DNA from: Lepidodermella squamata
Lineage: Eukaryota; Gastrotricha
Assembly (NCBI GenBank): GCA_047495785.1
Contig: JBLDXI010000029.1
Span: 1,922,001 to 1,986,000, forward strand
DNA: 64,000 nucleotides
Direction: 5' to 3'
A program made the translations under genes and the position numbers. The notes below the pieces were generated by a model. It was given only the letters and a program-made list of their open reading frames with translations. It was not told where the DNA came from and searched no databases. How positions within the stretch are numbered: the stretch's first letter is position 1; each line of letters opens with the position of its first letter. Positions 35,706 through 48,100 of the stretch are shown here, piece after piece.

Positions 35706-38700
35706 TCAAGATGCGAAAATTGCAAAAACTGCCATCGCTGCTATCGCGATAATTTCACCCGCAAATTTTGAACACTGATTAGCAATAATTTGATTTCTCC
35801 TGTAGTTGCTATATTCGGCGAAAATTGCTGTTTTATTGAGCCCTGACTCCGTTGCTTTTTGTAGGTTTTGCCTCAGTTTCGCCTCGTCGTCGGTGAAAAG
35901 CGGGAAGCCGTCGTTGAAGCTGGTCGCTTGTTTAGCTCGGTATTTTCGCTGGCCACTGCTGCTGCCAAGGCAACGGCCTTCGTTTGCATCATGGCCGAAT
36001 TCTGGGCACGACCAGCATTTTAAACCGGCGCCGCAGAAAACAGCCGTTGGAGACCTGAGGCGATCGATTGGTGATGATACAAAGCACTTGTCGCCAGAAA
36101 GTTGGCGCAGTTTGTTAGCTGCAGGAAGACAGTAAATTGAATAAACTCGGAGAAAATTCGGAAAAATTTAAAATGCCGTAGTATTTTTTAATACCTTGGG
36201 AAATATTTTGGGAATTGAGATATCTTTGAAATATTTGTCAACGAATTAGTTGAAAATTTGCTTCATATTTGAGTTTTTATTCAATTTGAGCTGAGGAACA
36301 AAATTATTCACATTTTTTTATTACTCGATGTCATTTCTCTTTTGCTCGAGGTCATTTCTCGCGGGAAATTTAGTACTATTTAGTGATTTCCAGAAATTAG
36401 ATCGTGAAAATTCGCGCACGTGAACTTTAACTCGAATTTGACCTAATTTTACGCCAATATCTCAATTCATTAGTATCTCAATGAGGAGATAACAGACGCT
36501 AGTTTTAAGGCGCTACTTCAAGCGGAACCAAATTTTGAGTAATTAATTCACCGAAACAAGCGAAACATGCCTTTTCAAGAATTTACGGAAAATTCATCAT
36601 AATTAAAAAATCCGAATAAAATATTAGGTATAAAATAAAATTCTTATCCGATCCGGTAAACCTTTTCACTACACATGGCGTACTATCGATTTTTCAATTT
36701 TTTTTTCGAAAACGGCATACTTTCATGGAAGGCGTTTATAAATAAAATTTGTTGAAGTTCAAACTTCGATCATAAAACTTACTTTTGATGCAGTAGAAAT
36801 CGTATTGAAAACCAGCCGGGGAATAGCCGGTTTTGCAGAGGCACACGTTGTCCCGGCAAAGTGACGGCGAATCATCTACGTCGGTACCATACGCCGTAGA
36901 GCACTGCACATCAGACGTGCAACGATCGCCATACAATGCTGAAAAATGCAAGAATAACTTCAATTCAAATTTTGTTATAATTGGAAATTTATTTTCGAAT
37001 TTTCTATTTTTTTTATATTAATTTTGGAATAAATGGAAGGATTGCCTCACCTTTTTGGCATTTGCCGTCTTTGAAGGTCAAATGATCCGGACAGCGGCAA
37101 TAACGATGGCCGAAAATCATTTGATCCGACGCACTGCTCGCATTGAGGCACAGCAGCCCCGCCAAAAAGTCACACGCAAAGTACTCATTATCACAATAGT
37201 CCCCATATCGCCCGTAGTGAGGCGGCAGCAGACACCCTGATAGGTCACGCGTAGGGTGCAACAACGCACTGTTGCACACAACCAGGCCATTGATGCATTT
37301 CGTATGCTTCGGCAGCCGATACGCATCATTGACCGGGTTGCAAGACTCGCCGATTTTGAGCTGAGGTTCGCAGGCTGACGGTTCGTCACGCGACGGGACG
37401 TAGCTTGAGTTCAGGCATAGGCAGCGGCCTTTCGAACACGGCCCGTCCTCAGCGATGCAATCCGCGTTTCTGCCGCATTTCGGGCGCCGATTTTTCGTGC
37501 CTTCCAGGCCGACTTCGTCCGAGTCTGGGGTGCAGGGCGATGAGATGCTGGGTAGGTAAGAGTTCCAGGGTTGTAGCACCGGGCCGCCGGTTAAACGAGG
37601 CCAGACATCGTCGTGGAGGACTCGCGCGTTGGTGAAGTGGCAATGGCCGAGGTTAGGTGCTAGGCTGGTCACCCCGGGGCATCGCACGCAGGTGAGGCCC
37701 GGGTCACAATATTGCAGCTTCGCGTTATCAGTAGGATCGTATCTATAAGGGCAATAAAAATTCGATTTTTCGGAATTTTTCGAAATTTTTAGGGTGATCA
37801 AACCCCAGCAACTGGCTATACACATTTCATCGCTGAATTTTGATTTCAAAAATTATTTTGAAATTTTGAAATTTTCGAAATTTTTTGAAATTTAAAATTC
37901 TTTCTGAAATTTTTTTTCAAAATTCAAAATTTTGAAAGGGCTTACATTTTTTGCCCTTATAATCGAAGTTCAAACACCATCCCATCATTTTTCAGATACT
38001 TCGACTTTCCTTATTCCTTACCTAAGAGGGACAGTACACTCCTCTCCGAAATTCGCCAACGGCTTGAATTTTGTCTCAGGTAGGCAAAAATGCGCCAGAA
38101 TCTGCTCACTAGCATGTGGATGGATGGTAATCAGCGTCGAAACAGCAACATAGCCCTCGTTACAAACGCATCTCCGCTTCAACGGGCAGCACTTTGATGC
38201 GCCCTTCAGCAGGACATTGCACTCGGCATCGGTCGAGCAGGGATCGCCGTTCAGGGCCGGGCGGCAGAATCCGTCTCGAAAAATGAGGTTATCCGGGCAG
38301 GCGCAGACTTGATCTGTGGCGAAAGTCGTTTGGTTAACCGGTAAATGATCAAGTTCTTCGTCAGTATTCAGCTGTTGTATGTCGACGCAAACCAGGCCTG
38401 AGTAAGGATTGCAGGCTCGATTTTTTCCGCATGGCTGCCCTGGGACATTGCTAACATCTTTATGAGGTACACAGTTGCCATCACCATCCTAAAAAAAATA
38501 AAAAAAATAATTAACAGCAAAAGCGTCCATAGCAACAGGAAAAAAACGAGGAAGAGCGTCCCTAGCAACGGTTTTAGGGTAAAAAGCTTCCCTAGCAACC
38601 AGGGATGAAAAAAATCAGGAATTTTAACCTTTATTTCAAGCTGTGAAATTAATGAAAAAATAATTGAAAATTTCTGAAATAATTTGAAATTCCCACCTTA

Positions 38701-39117
38701 AATTTTGAAATGCATTGGACAACGCCGTTTTCGCAGATTGAAAATTCTGGCAAGGTTGATTTAGGCGGATTTTCCTGCTTAATAGGGCACTCCTGACCGA
38801 CGCGTAGGATCTTGATACAATCAGCATTTTCAGTGCTTTTCGAGGCTGGGGCGTAACGACCCGGTAAGCACGTGCAGTAGCCGAATTCGCAGCCTTCTGT
38901 TAACTTAGAGCAAAACGCATTTTGGCCGCAGGGTGCTGTATCGTTCCGGGTCGAACAGGCTGGAAATAAATTGTAAAAAAATTCAGAAAAATTTGAAAAA
39001 TTATTTACCCATTTGTAAAGGTATCGGCTTCATGTAATGAGGTACTAAAGGCGTTGTAACCATCGAATCAATTTTTTGAGAAATTGTTAAAATAATTAAA
39101 ATCGAAAATATTTCCAT
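35706..39117 (-). CDS. EB-module cysteine-rich secreted/GPI-type protein (long paralogue)
   Basis: Six exons: 39009-39117, 38697-38959, 38022-38488, 37051-37742, 36783-36938, 35706-36118. They sum to 2,100 nt with all phases closing, 699 aa. The start ATG opens a signal peptide (EIFSILIILTISQKIDS). The body has two successive rounds of the same module series: a CSTRNDTAPCGQNAFC-type opening, an EB-like stretch (CACPDNLIFRDGFCRPALNGDPC), and a CTVPL...CDPGLTCVRC closing. The second round runs from RPKCGRNADC through CRCPDHLTFKDGKCQKALYGDRC to CGAGLKCWSC. The C-terminus is hydrophobic (GEIIAIAAMAVFAIFAS), like a GPI signal. The paralogue at 26.1-34.3 kb has one round. Expected to be an extracellular, membrane-tethered protein; function not predictable. 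Confidence 0.85.
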
Positions 39118-40390
39118 TTTAATTTTCTAGAATTTCTCAACGATTTTTTAATTATTTTTTAGAAATTGTCAACATCCAAGTCATGTTTGTTAATTACAAA
39201 ATAACTTAAAGCGCGAGTGAATAGGCGAAGGAAAAAATAACCTTTTTTTATGACGCATTATCTTATTATCAGAGCGCCAAAATTTTTAGCGCAAGCGCGC
39301 GAATAATTTAGTCATGCGCGCTTCTTCTATCACGAGCTTTCACGAGCTCGCAATAATTGCTGTAGTGAGTGAGTATACCTGGTGTTCCTATATAGCGCAT
39401 TCACACATTATGTGACAATGGCTGCAATTAGTGTATAACTGATGCAATGTATCCATAGGCAAACAGCTACGACGTGTCGCATAAAAACGACTCGGAGTCT
39501 TCGGAAGTCTATCGATGTAACAATAAAAACAACTGGCCGGCCGGCCGGCTAAAATTCGGACGTGACTATGAGTTTTCACCAGCAGCAGCAGCAGCAGCAG
39601 ACTCTCTGTGTTTGTTCTTTCGTTTTGTTTCCACGCTAATAGCGCGAAATTTATCAACAGCTTATATCGCTTGTCAACTAATAGAAATGGGCCATTTTAA
39701 ACTGAGAAAAAGTAACACAGTAAATAATATCAATAAACGGGCATAGCTTTTGTTCTGGTTATTTCGCATTTATAAGACGGAATATTGCACAATGTGGGAC
39801 AGCTACTAATATAGCAAATTGCGTAAAATACCAGAAATAACTTCGAATCAACGAATTCAAACGAAGTTCATTGGATCAGAATAAAGGAAGGAATCGAATT
39901 CCAATTCAAAATTATTCCAATCTTTTGGAAATTAAATTTGGAATTTATTGGGGGAGAAATTAATGAAATTATTCAGTCCCGATGCAAGATTTGCCTGTTA
40001 GCGGAACCACATTTTGAAACTTTCTAGTGGCCTGGAATCACTTTTTGAATATTTCTTGAGTTTCAAGATTGACAACATTAAATTCAAAAATGTCACTAAT
40101 AGATTCAGCGTAACATTCTCGATAAGACAAAGTTTCAATTCTTGACTCTTGGCAAGGTTCCAAAGAGACACCTCGGAGAGCAATGTTCCGGAGGTTTCGA
40201 CCAAAGTTTCGCAAAATGCATTTTTGTGTGGTTCAGTTTGGTTACAGTAAATATGGTTCCGATGAAAAATATATTCTGTTAATACAGCCAGACCGAAAAC
40301 AGGTCAGTAAGTATGATCTCATGTGGGGCAATGCCATGAGAGATGATCTTGAGTAATCCAGCTAAATTCTTTGAGAAAGTGAGCGAAGTA
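39118..40390. other. Intergenic, no gene seen
   Basis: Presumed promoter side of the long EB gene. Holds a short CAG run (39583-39600) that creates spurious poly-residue frames on both strands, and a diverged copy of the TAGCGGAACC dispersed repeat near 39995. Confidence 0.45.
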
Positions 40391-40760
40391 CCGGTGTAGC
40401 AGTTTATTTTAACTCCCCTGAATAATTAACTCCCCAGTTAAAATTTCCGGGAAAAATTAACTCCCCAGTTAAAAAATGCTAGGGTAAAGTAACTCCCGGA
40501 GTTAATTATTCCTAGTTTAAAATAACTCCTCCCAGTTTTCATTAACTCCCCTACAGACAGACACAAATTTTTCCAGTTTCGATCAATTTGCGTTCCAATT
40601 AAAATTGCGCATCATTTCACTGATTTAAACAATGACGACTGGAATAATTTAAATAATGAGGAATAGTTGACAACTTGGAATTTGTTCGAACTTGTAAAGC
40701 CAGTGTCGAATTATTTCGGTTAAAATAAAAACTCACGCTGTTTATTTTTCAATAAAATAT

Positions 40761-40995
40761 TTATGACTCAAAAATGAAAAACCAGTCGCCTAATCCGACA
40801 TGTTTCAGCTTTTATTCAGCCATCTTCAGGGTCTGACAACAAGTAAGGAAATCAACAATCAAGTTTCGAGACTAATATTAAAACAAGTTGAACTTGATTG
40901 TTGATTTCCTTACTTGTTGTCAGACCCTGAAGATGGCTGAATAAAAGCTGAAACATGTCGGATTAGGCGACTGGTTTTTCATTTTTGAGTCATAA
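40761..40995. repeat. Palindrome with 105-bp arms and 25-bp spacer
   Basis: 40761-40865 and 40891-40995 are reverse complements with no mismatch seen. This is a foldback/MITE-like unit nested in the Ginger-like element; it would form a long hairpin as single-stranded DNA or RNA. Confidence 0.9.
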
Positions 40996-41240
40996 TTATG
41001 ATATCGCTTTTCCATCAAATCCTACGACTAAAAATTGAATTTCAATAAAATGATCTTTTTATGGAGGCTGCTTTTACTGGTCGTTCTCGGGCATCGTGAC
41101 ATCGGCGACGGCAGCACGGAGGGGCCTCGGGACATATCAGGGTACTACTACGACATCTTTCACTTTCTCGTCTCTTTGCCCGGGGATCCGATGCGCTACC
41201 CAGCGCACGTAGTAGATATAGGCGAGAAAAAACTTTAGGG

Positions 41241-41546
41241 GCTGCTGCGAGATTCATCGTAAGGGATGGGACCCTGTTTTATGTAAAGCACGACCGCAAT
41301 AATAAAGGAAGTGCTTTACAGTTAGAAGTGCCGCGGACTCGCGAGCGGCAGGGGGAAATTATGCAGGCTTTTCATGATGCCCAGGGAAGCTCCCTAGAAG
41401 CTCAGGCGATGCGAGGCCATATTGGACGTGATCGAATGATCGATCTCATCGGGAAGCGGGACTCTAGCACCAAGTTTTCGCCGTTTTTTCTGGTGCACAA
41501 TCGCGACCCCACACTGCCCCCACATTATTCTTTAATTGAATTATAA
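41241..41546 (+). pseudogene. Integrase remnant (zinc-binding and C-terminal parts)
   Basis: Translating in the frame of 41241 gives a typical H2C2 integrase zinc-binding segment (VPRTRERQGEIMQAFHDA, then GHIGRDRMIDLI). It is followed without the catalytic core by a C-terminal FSPFFLVHNRDPTLP motif, which in integrases sits beyond the DDE domain. The core has therefore been deleted. No start codon context; a decayed gene. Confidence 0.6.
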
Positions 41547-41715
41547 TTTATTGCGGGAGTCAATAAATGCTGCATAAAGTTAATTAATACTAGGATACAT
41601 TAACTCCGGGAGTTAAATAATTCTAGGGAAAGTTAACTGTGGAGTTGAAAAAAACTAGTAATATTTAACTCCGGGAGTCATTGTTAAGGGGAGTTAAGAC
41701 GTACTAGTACACCGG

Positions 41716-43027
41716 AAGAACGGGGATGCGTCGAAAGAGCCCAAAAAACACACTGAGAAACTGTGGTTCAGTGCTGAAAATACACATGCGCCTTTTCTTA
41801 AATACTAACCCTGGCAACGTTGAAGCGACGAAAACTACCAAAAATTAGGATTCTGTTCAAGATATAGGCAACCTGGAGATAGGAACAGGTGGTGCCAAAT
41901 TCAAGTAATGAAGCTTCAATGTACTTAATCCAGCTTCTCATCCCATACGCCGTCAGACAGCGCGACGTCCGCATCTCAAGTGGACTTCCAAGTGCGTCAA
42001 GGTGCATTTCATCACCTGTTAGCACGTGCGGAGATGGCTCGATCCACGCGCCCAGGCTACCTAATACTATTCAATGTAGGGCTATATGCATAATCGGATT
42101 ATAAGCGAGGCAGGGCGCTCAACGAGAGGGAAGAGAAAATCTTTTATTACATCAAGAATAATATTGATAATAAATCTCGAAAATAAGCTCTGCTAAAAAT
42201 AAACCCATCTCCGCAAATGTTTGACTCCATGCAGCCCAAGTTTTATCGCACGGCTGAAAGTTGCGCCTTTTTTTAGATGTTCAAACTTACCTGAGCGTTA
42301 TCTGACAACAATTTACCCGGCTGCAGATTTCACGCTGAGTTTATGAAAAACCCGTTTGAGCATCAATTCATGCCGATTCAAATTTTTTGTATAATTCTTG
42401 ACAGAGATCATTATACACTGTTCACTCTTTTTATTAGCAATCATCAGTTCGATAAACAATGAACATATTATCATATAGCGCAGCCACTTTTTACCGAGGC
42501 CGAGAAAATCTCACAATAGAGCCCGTAATTCAAATAATTTAACGCAAACGGATTTTCGGCAAATATTTTTCATTTTGGAAATAAAAAATATTGGCCCAAA
42601 AGGATTGTCCTCTTGGGCGGGTAATTCGTTTGCTCTATTGTGCGATTTTCTCGGCTACGGTAAAAAGTGGCTGCGCTATGTATAAAATGTCCCTGCTAAA
42701 ACCTGATATTTCAGCAAACACCTCCTCCCCATCTTCCACATCCCTCTCCTACATATTCCTTGCCAGTTGCCGATCGGAAAACAATGAGAAAATGAGAAAG
42801 TGCGAGTGGAAACGCAAACGGGAACAAAATCTGGGAGTCAGCGATATGTATTTCAGCAACTACATCCGCAACCTCCGTCTCCTCCTCCTCCGCAACCTCC
42901 GTCTCCTCCTCCACCTTCTCCTCCATATCCTCCACCATTTGCCGCTTGAAAAGGAATGAGAAAGTTGGAGAGAAAAGAAAAGCGAGTTCAGACTAAAAGA
43001 GTCAGTGATAACGAAATTACGACTTAC
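41716..43027. other. Mostly non-coding; possible isolated exon near 41.9 kb
   Basis: A minus-strand frame at 41798-42025 (containing GDEMHLDALGSPLEMRTSRC) has protein-like composition and might be an exon of the MARVEL-like gene upstream on that strand, but no clean splice pair was found. The CCTCCGTCTCC-rich tract at 42865-42945 is low complexity. Confidence 0.35.
42473..42683. repeat. Short inverted-repeat element (MITE-like)
   Basis: 42473-42522 and 42633-42683 are inverted copies of about 50 bp with a few mismatches (ATAGCGCAGCCACTTTTTAC and its complement), around a roughly 110-bp AT-rich centre. No coding capacity. Confidence 0.7.
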
Positions 43028-43914
43028 CTCGCATTGCGATTATCCTCATCATTCTCTTCCGCTGCTGCTTTCTCCAACTGAACAACAGGGTCGGCCTTGT
43101 AGGCAGCGGGAAAGCAGATAATACCATAAGGGTAGTAATCCGGTTTTCCAACCAGTTGCCGATTACAGCATTTGCAACACATCGAGAGCCAAGTAATGAC
43201 GTAGCTAAGTGCCAACGACGATAGGACTGTGAAGATTGCCCAGCCGATTGCCCACGAACTCCAGTCATGCTCGAAGCATGAGTCCGTCAGAATAATAAAG
43301 GCAAAATAGATAGGGAACGGTATATACAGATGAGCCAGGAGAAAATCCTGCAATAAAGCACATGATGTAACAGAATGCCGTCCAAAAGCTGAAAAGCTAC
43401 TATTTCGGTATACTATAGGGCAAGTTGAAATCAACATCTAATAAAGCTGATGCATTTAGAAAAAAGATCTTACCTACCAAAATCATATCGTAAGCCCAGC
43501 AGTAGCAAGTTATGGAAAAAAGCTGTCTGATAGCGACCGGGAGACCAACAAACGACGGCGCAAGCAGCCATGCCGAGCGTAGCCTACCCAGCCGTGTTAG
43601 GCATTTAGCTTCAACTTTGGGAGATTTATCATCGAAGTTGGTCATATCGACGATATAGGCTATTGATAGAGCTATACATATACAATGTTGAGTGTAAGCT
43701 GTAGCAGTCTTGTGATTCCATAGCCTGATCTCAGTCGAATTGAAACTAAGCTCATCTTAGGCTCGGCATGCTCATGCACATGCCAATTAATGATGGGCAA
43801 GTGTGGTTGACCGCCGGGCATCGCTATGACGTAAACTTCCGGTCGGTGAGTATCGAACGGTTGCTCATTGCGATGAAATTGGTAAGCAGGTGGAGAAACC
43901 ACTTGAAACGGCAT
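43028..43914 (-). CDS. MARVEL-like four-TM protein, 3' end missing, frame break
   Basis: Start ATG at 43914. The N-terminal cytoplasmic part (about 67 residues) runs into GITRLLQLTLNIVY, typical of a MARVEL first helix, and then meets a stop at 43675. Shifting one frame at about 43680-43690 continues the helix as ICIALSIAYIVDMTNFDDKS and on to 43478, where a phase-0 donor GTAGGT joins exon 43028-43347 (DFLLAHLYIPFPIYF...). Four hydrophobic helices result, with a Cys-rich end to the last one and an acidic tail. A donor GTAAGT at 43027 shows that at least one more exon follows, not identified. The break may be an indel, an assembly error or a mark of decay. MARVEL proteins work in membrane apposition and vesicle traffic. 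Confidence 0.5.
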
Positions 43915-45149
43915 TGCAAAAGCGTGGATTAAATGTACGCGGATGCGACGTGCATAGTTGAAGACATAATGACTGACTCATTGCTGTAATCGCGCGATCG
44001 CTCTCAAATAACGGCTTCGGATTTGGCTGGACTCTTGGTGTTAGGTTGGAAATCCACTACAGGCTACTGCTATGAATAAGCCTGGATTGACTAAATGCTA
44101 CACTCTTGTTACTTGCAAAGCTATATATTGACAAGTTAGTTATTTTTACATTCCTGTTTTTTTGCACCTATGTGCAAGAGTTCTTTTTAGTTCTATGATT
44201 CGTGGATCACATTTAACTACAGTATATGTGAACATTATAACCCGGGCTTATGCAAATTTAGTAGCATTTCCAGTATAGTCCTCTTGCAGTAGGCCCAGTC
44301 AACCGTGGCGATGTTCAATTTTTCAATGCTCAGATTCTGCCTCAATTATATGTTCATGCTTGAAAATGTTTGTTTTACGGCCGGCGTCACCAGATTGTTC
44401 AAATCAGAGCACTTATTCAGAGGAACAGTACGTTGAATAGCGGGGACATGAATTGCTTGATATAAAAATTACGCACGACCGAGCCGCAAAACCGATAATG
44501 ACGGGGGAACGGAACGTTCCACCGTTAGGGTCTGCGATAAATTCTGTCCTGGTTTTACGAAATCAACTATTACGACAGCGACAGATTACGCTCGGAAGTG
44601 GGGTTCCAGCATGGCGTTAGCGCCGTTCAATACGCACTCAAACAACACAGCTTGAGTGCATCGGCTGGTTTACATCCGTTTCAAGGTGGCTGGTGGCAAA
44701 TATTGGTAACGTTGCTAACCGATGTCTCTATTCATTGCCACTTTTTGGGTTTTTATACTTTGCAGCGAGTTGACTATTAGTTCAAAATTAAAGCGAAGTT
44801 CTTTGGCTATCAAGCTCGCTCATTCCAATCGACGGTTCAACATTCAATCATTCGGTTTTAAGCTTGATTACATCGGATGGAAATTGCCTTTGTTGCCTTG
44901 CATTTGAGCTTACCCTTGAAGACGTGATGCCTGAACCTCTGATGTTCATGATAACGGCCGAAATGTGAGATTCCTGCTCTACTATGTAGACACTACTCTT
45001 TTCTTGAATGGTTTTCGGCATTCAATTACAAACAAAAATCACGCTTTGAGGAATACATGTGTTTTATTGTCGATATACATTGTTATAATCAGGAACAAGG
45101 CAAAGGTTTTTAACATGTTTGCTGTACACAGGCATTCTATTCTATTCTG
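43915..45149. other. Non-coding gap up to the Helitron helicase gene
   Basis: Contains the upstream side of the MARVEL-like gene and probably the 3' terminus of the Helitron, which was not located: no hairpin plus CTRR end could be identified with confidence. A perfect 10-bp palindrome GGAACGTTCC lies near 44511. No gene recognised. Confidence 0.35.
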
Positions 45150-48100
45150 TTACGGCCGAAAGACCAATCGTTTGTTGATGTCTGACATTTGCTTGGTGGT
45201 GAGTTCGCTCAAGCGTTCAAGCCTCTTGTCTTCATCGAGAGCTTCTTTTCCGGGAATAAAATACTGCAAGTCCGATTCAGAGTATGCTTCCGTCATCAAC
45301 AAACCCCGAGACGATCTGATCCTCGAGAGAGCTACATACAAACTAGATCGTTCTGGATTCTTGTATTTGTCAGTGCGCAAATTCGAAACGCACAATTTCC
45401 CTAGTGTTAGACCTTGAATTCCATGAACAGTGCTAGAATAGGCTGGTACCATCGGAAACTGATTAATGTGATACTTGCTGTTTTCATAGCGGAAAGAATC
45501 ACACTTCCTGTATATCGGCATAACTGAGTCGGGCCAATCATCAGGGAGGCCAGGAAATCTCAAACTTGCAGTAACATTTTCTACGTTCACGTAAATGTTT
45601 GTCGGCTGTCTTGTGGGGACATGACATCCATCAGAATCCCTCATGAATACGACGTCAGCCGGCCAATCAATGTAATGTATCTGACCTTGGCCACCATTAA
45701 CGCATCCTTTCAAAGTGCTCTGATTTTCTCTGAGCCTTACAGGCATTCCCTCAAAAATGTGCAAAAGAGTTGGAAGGCCAGCGGTTTTGTTGTCAGGTAG
45801 AGAAAAGAGTGGCGTGATATCATTATTAGTATTACTGCTGCTTATGATAAGGGCGGGAATTTTGTAAACGCAACCTCCTCGTCGCATTACTTCTTTGAGG
45901 CATTTGATACTGATTTTATGCCTCGTAGCATTATCAGAGGTAATGATTGGAGAAAATTTCTCAGCGAAAAATGTCTGCAGTTCTTGTTGACTGATGTTTC
46001 GTAATTGTCGCGTTGTTAATATTTCTTGCATTTCTCTAGTCCATTGGCCTTTTCTGCAGAGATCCATTTGTGTGCTCCATTCTGGATCTTCACGGAAGCG
46101 CATTGTTTCTCGTAGGTATACAACTCGATCGATATCCATGTATCGCAGATTCCCCAAGTTGGCATTCAGTTTGCTGGCACTACCACTGGCATTCGTAGGT
46201 CTATAAAGAGGGGTTCCGCCAACTGTGGGCAATTGTAGGATGTCACCTGTAATATATACATATATGACTTTGGACATTGGAGTGATTCAATAAGCATCGG
46301 GGTATTAACACGAATGAGGGTTACGGAGGCGTTCGTTAATATCGGCCAATTTGAATGTTTTAGTTGTTAAAAGACGCGTCGGGATGACACGGGAATTTTA
46401 AAAACTAAGTTGTTACCCAAAAGGGTTTGTGGTTTGTTTTACCAGACTCTTTTGGAGCTGATCTTACTTTATGGCGCACCTGCCTGGTTCTGCCTGAGCC
46501 CTTCATTCTTGAGCCGCCTGGCGGACCTACAAGCCTACTGCCTGAGAGCGCTTTTGAGCCTTCCTTGCGAATCTCACTCTATCGACGTCATCGCATTTGC
46601 CGGAGTCCCCGGCATCGACCTCAAATTTGATGAAGCCAAGTATCTAGACCGCATATCAACCCTGACACCGTCTACCGATACAGCACATGAAATTGAAAAA
46701 CGCTGCCCAGCGTGGCATATTCGAAATCAACCGAAGCCCGCTTACAACCTAAAAATCGACCCCAGGAACTGGATAACATTTGACACCAATTAACAACTTA
46801 TTAACAACAATTATCGGTTTGTTTCCATGGCAACTGATGGCAATAACGCCTCCGTAACCCTCCGCTAGTGTGAAAACGACGCATATCGATACCGAGTAAC
46901 AGAATTTGTAAATTAGGCCATTTTTGATCCATCGGCGTTTCTTTCAGTTTTTTGAGCGCATCGATCCAAATTGCAAATGTGACGCAGTCTAAATAAACAA
47001 TGTTAACGCAAATTGAACGCATGCTTTGAACAAGCCAGCATCAACCTTCCATTGAGTATTCATCCAATGCCACTGCACATATAGCATCCCACTTGGCAAG
47101 TTTTTCTCCAGATGGCTTCATTAGACTTCGCGGTAACGAGCTGAGTTTCGGTCTCATTGCTGTTCCGGAATGCTGGGTTGTACCCTGGTTAATCGAAGCA
47201 GCTATCCCTGTTGTTGCCATCACACAGAAAGCGTTTGGCCTTCCCCACGCGGTAACTAAGTGCTTGATTGCAAATAGTATCAGGCTCTTGCCGGTCCCCG
47301 CAGGACCAGCGGCGATAACAGGCGACTTATCGCAAATGAAGTCAGGAATGAAGTCGAACAACTCTTTTATTTCAATACCCGTTATCGAACCCAGTAAAGG
47401 AGCGCAAAAAAGCGTAAAAGTAAGGTGTTGGAGATAATTAAGACCGAACTGGCATGAAACATCATTTATTGAGGGGAAGGCAACTCCTGTGAACCGTTGT
47501 TTGGTTCGCTCAATTTTGTAATTCGAATCAATGAGAGCTTCTTTCAGCATTTGCAAAACCACTGATGGGTTTCGTATAACATTTTGGGTATTTACTAGTG
47601 ACGACTGACGTTTACTATCTTCGAAATACTCCTCCACAGCTTTATTGTGCTCTCTCATCATTGTCTTTGTAACTGATTCGCCAAGAACCTTTTTTCTGTT
47701 AGACTGATAACCGACTATTCCACCCGAGGGTAGAGCCAAATCGGTCAAACGTTTGAAAAGTTCAGCCTGGGTTCGATCCCCGAGATTGCCCGACATTGCA
47801 GCTGAACCGACAAGAGGCATATAATCTAGGATTGGCGGATAACTTGATTCTTGAGGAAATGCGTAGGTTGACACGTTACTTATATCTGGATTTTGAAGTA
47901 TGTCCTTATCGCCACCGAGCGACGCAGAGTCTTCTAAAATGGCGATATTGTGGCCAATAGCAGCTTCTAAACCCAGATAGTATTCTTGGTGGAATTCCAA
48001 TCGCTTTTTCACTGCAGTGGGTTTATCCCAGGCGAGAAACCGCGAAATAGCAGAATCTGATTTATCAAGAAAATATATCGGATCTCTAAATGGATGATAT

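Larger units (their letters stand above)
40391..41715 (+). mobile_element. Internally deleted Ginger-like integrase transposon
   Basis: Ends are inverted repeats: CCGGTGTAGCAGT...TTAACTCCCC at the left, and its imperfect complement ending TACACCGG at 41715. The subterminal 120-170 bp on both sides are packed with TTAACTCC-type subrepeats (40420-40550 and 41570-41700). The interior keeps remnants of an integrase. Terminal repeats plus a retroviral-type integrase are the hallmark of Ginger DNA transposons. No target duplication could be agreed on. A perfect palindrome (40761-40995) lies inside it. Confidence 0.6.

Noticed and set aside
39388-39746. Overlapping frames on both strands at the CAG run
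   Set aside because: Short low-complexity stretch without splice sites or domains that tie it to a gene.
40420-40550. CRISPR-like array of TTAACTCCC repeats
   Set aside because: Irregular spacing, eukaryotic context, and mirrored at the other end of the element: subterminal transposon repeats.
42711-42938. Acidic Glu/Val-rich minus-strand frame
   Set aside because: Translation of a CCTCCGTCTCC low-complexity tract; no supporting splice sites.
47765-47785. tRNA B-box-like string (GGTTCGATCCC)
   Set aside because: It lies within RepHel coding sequence and no cloverleaf or A box is seen around it.
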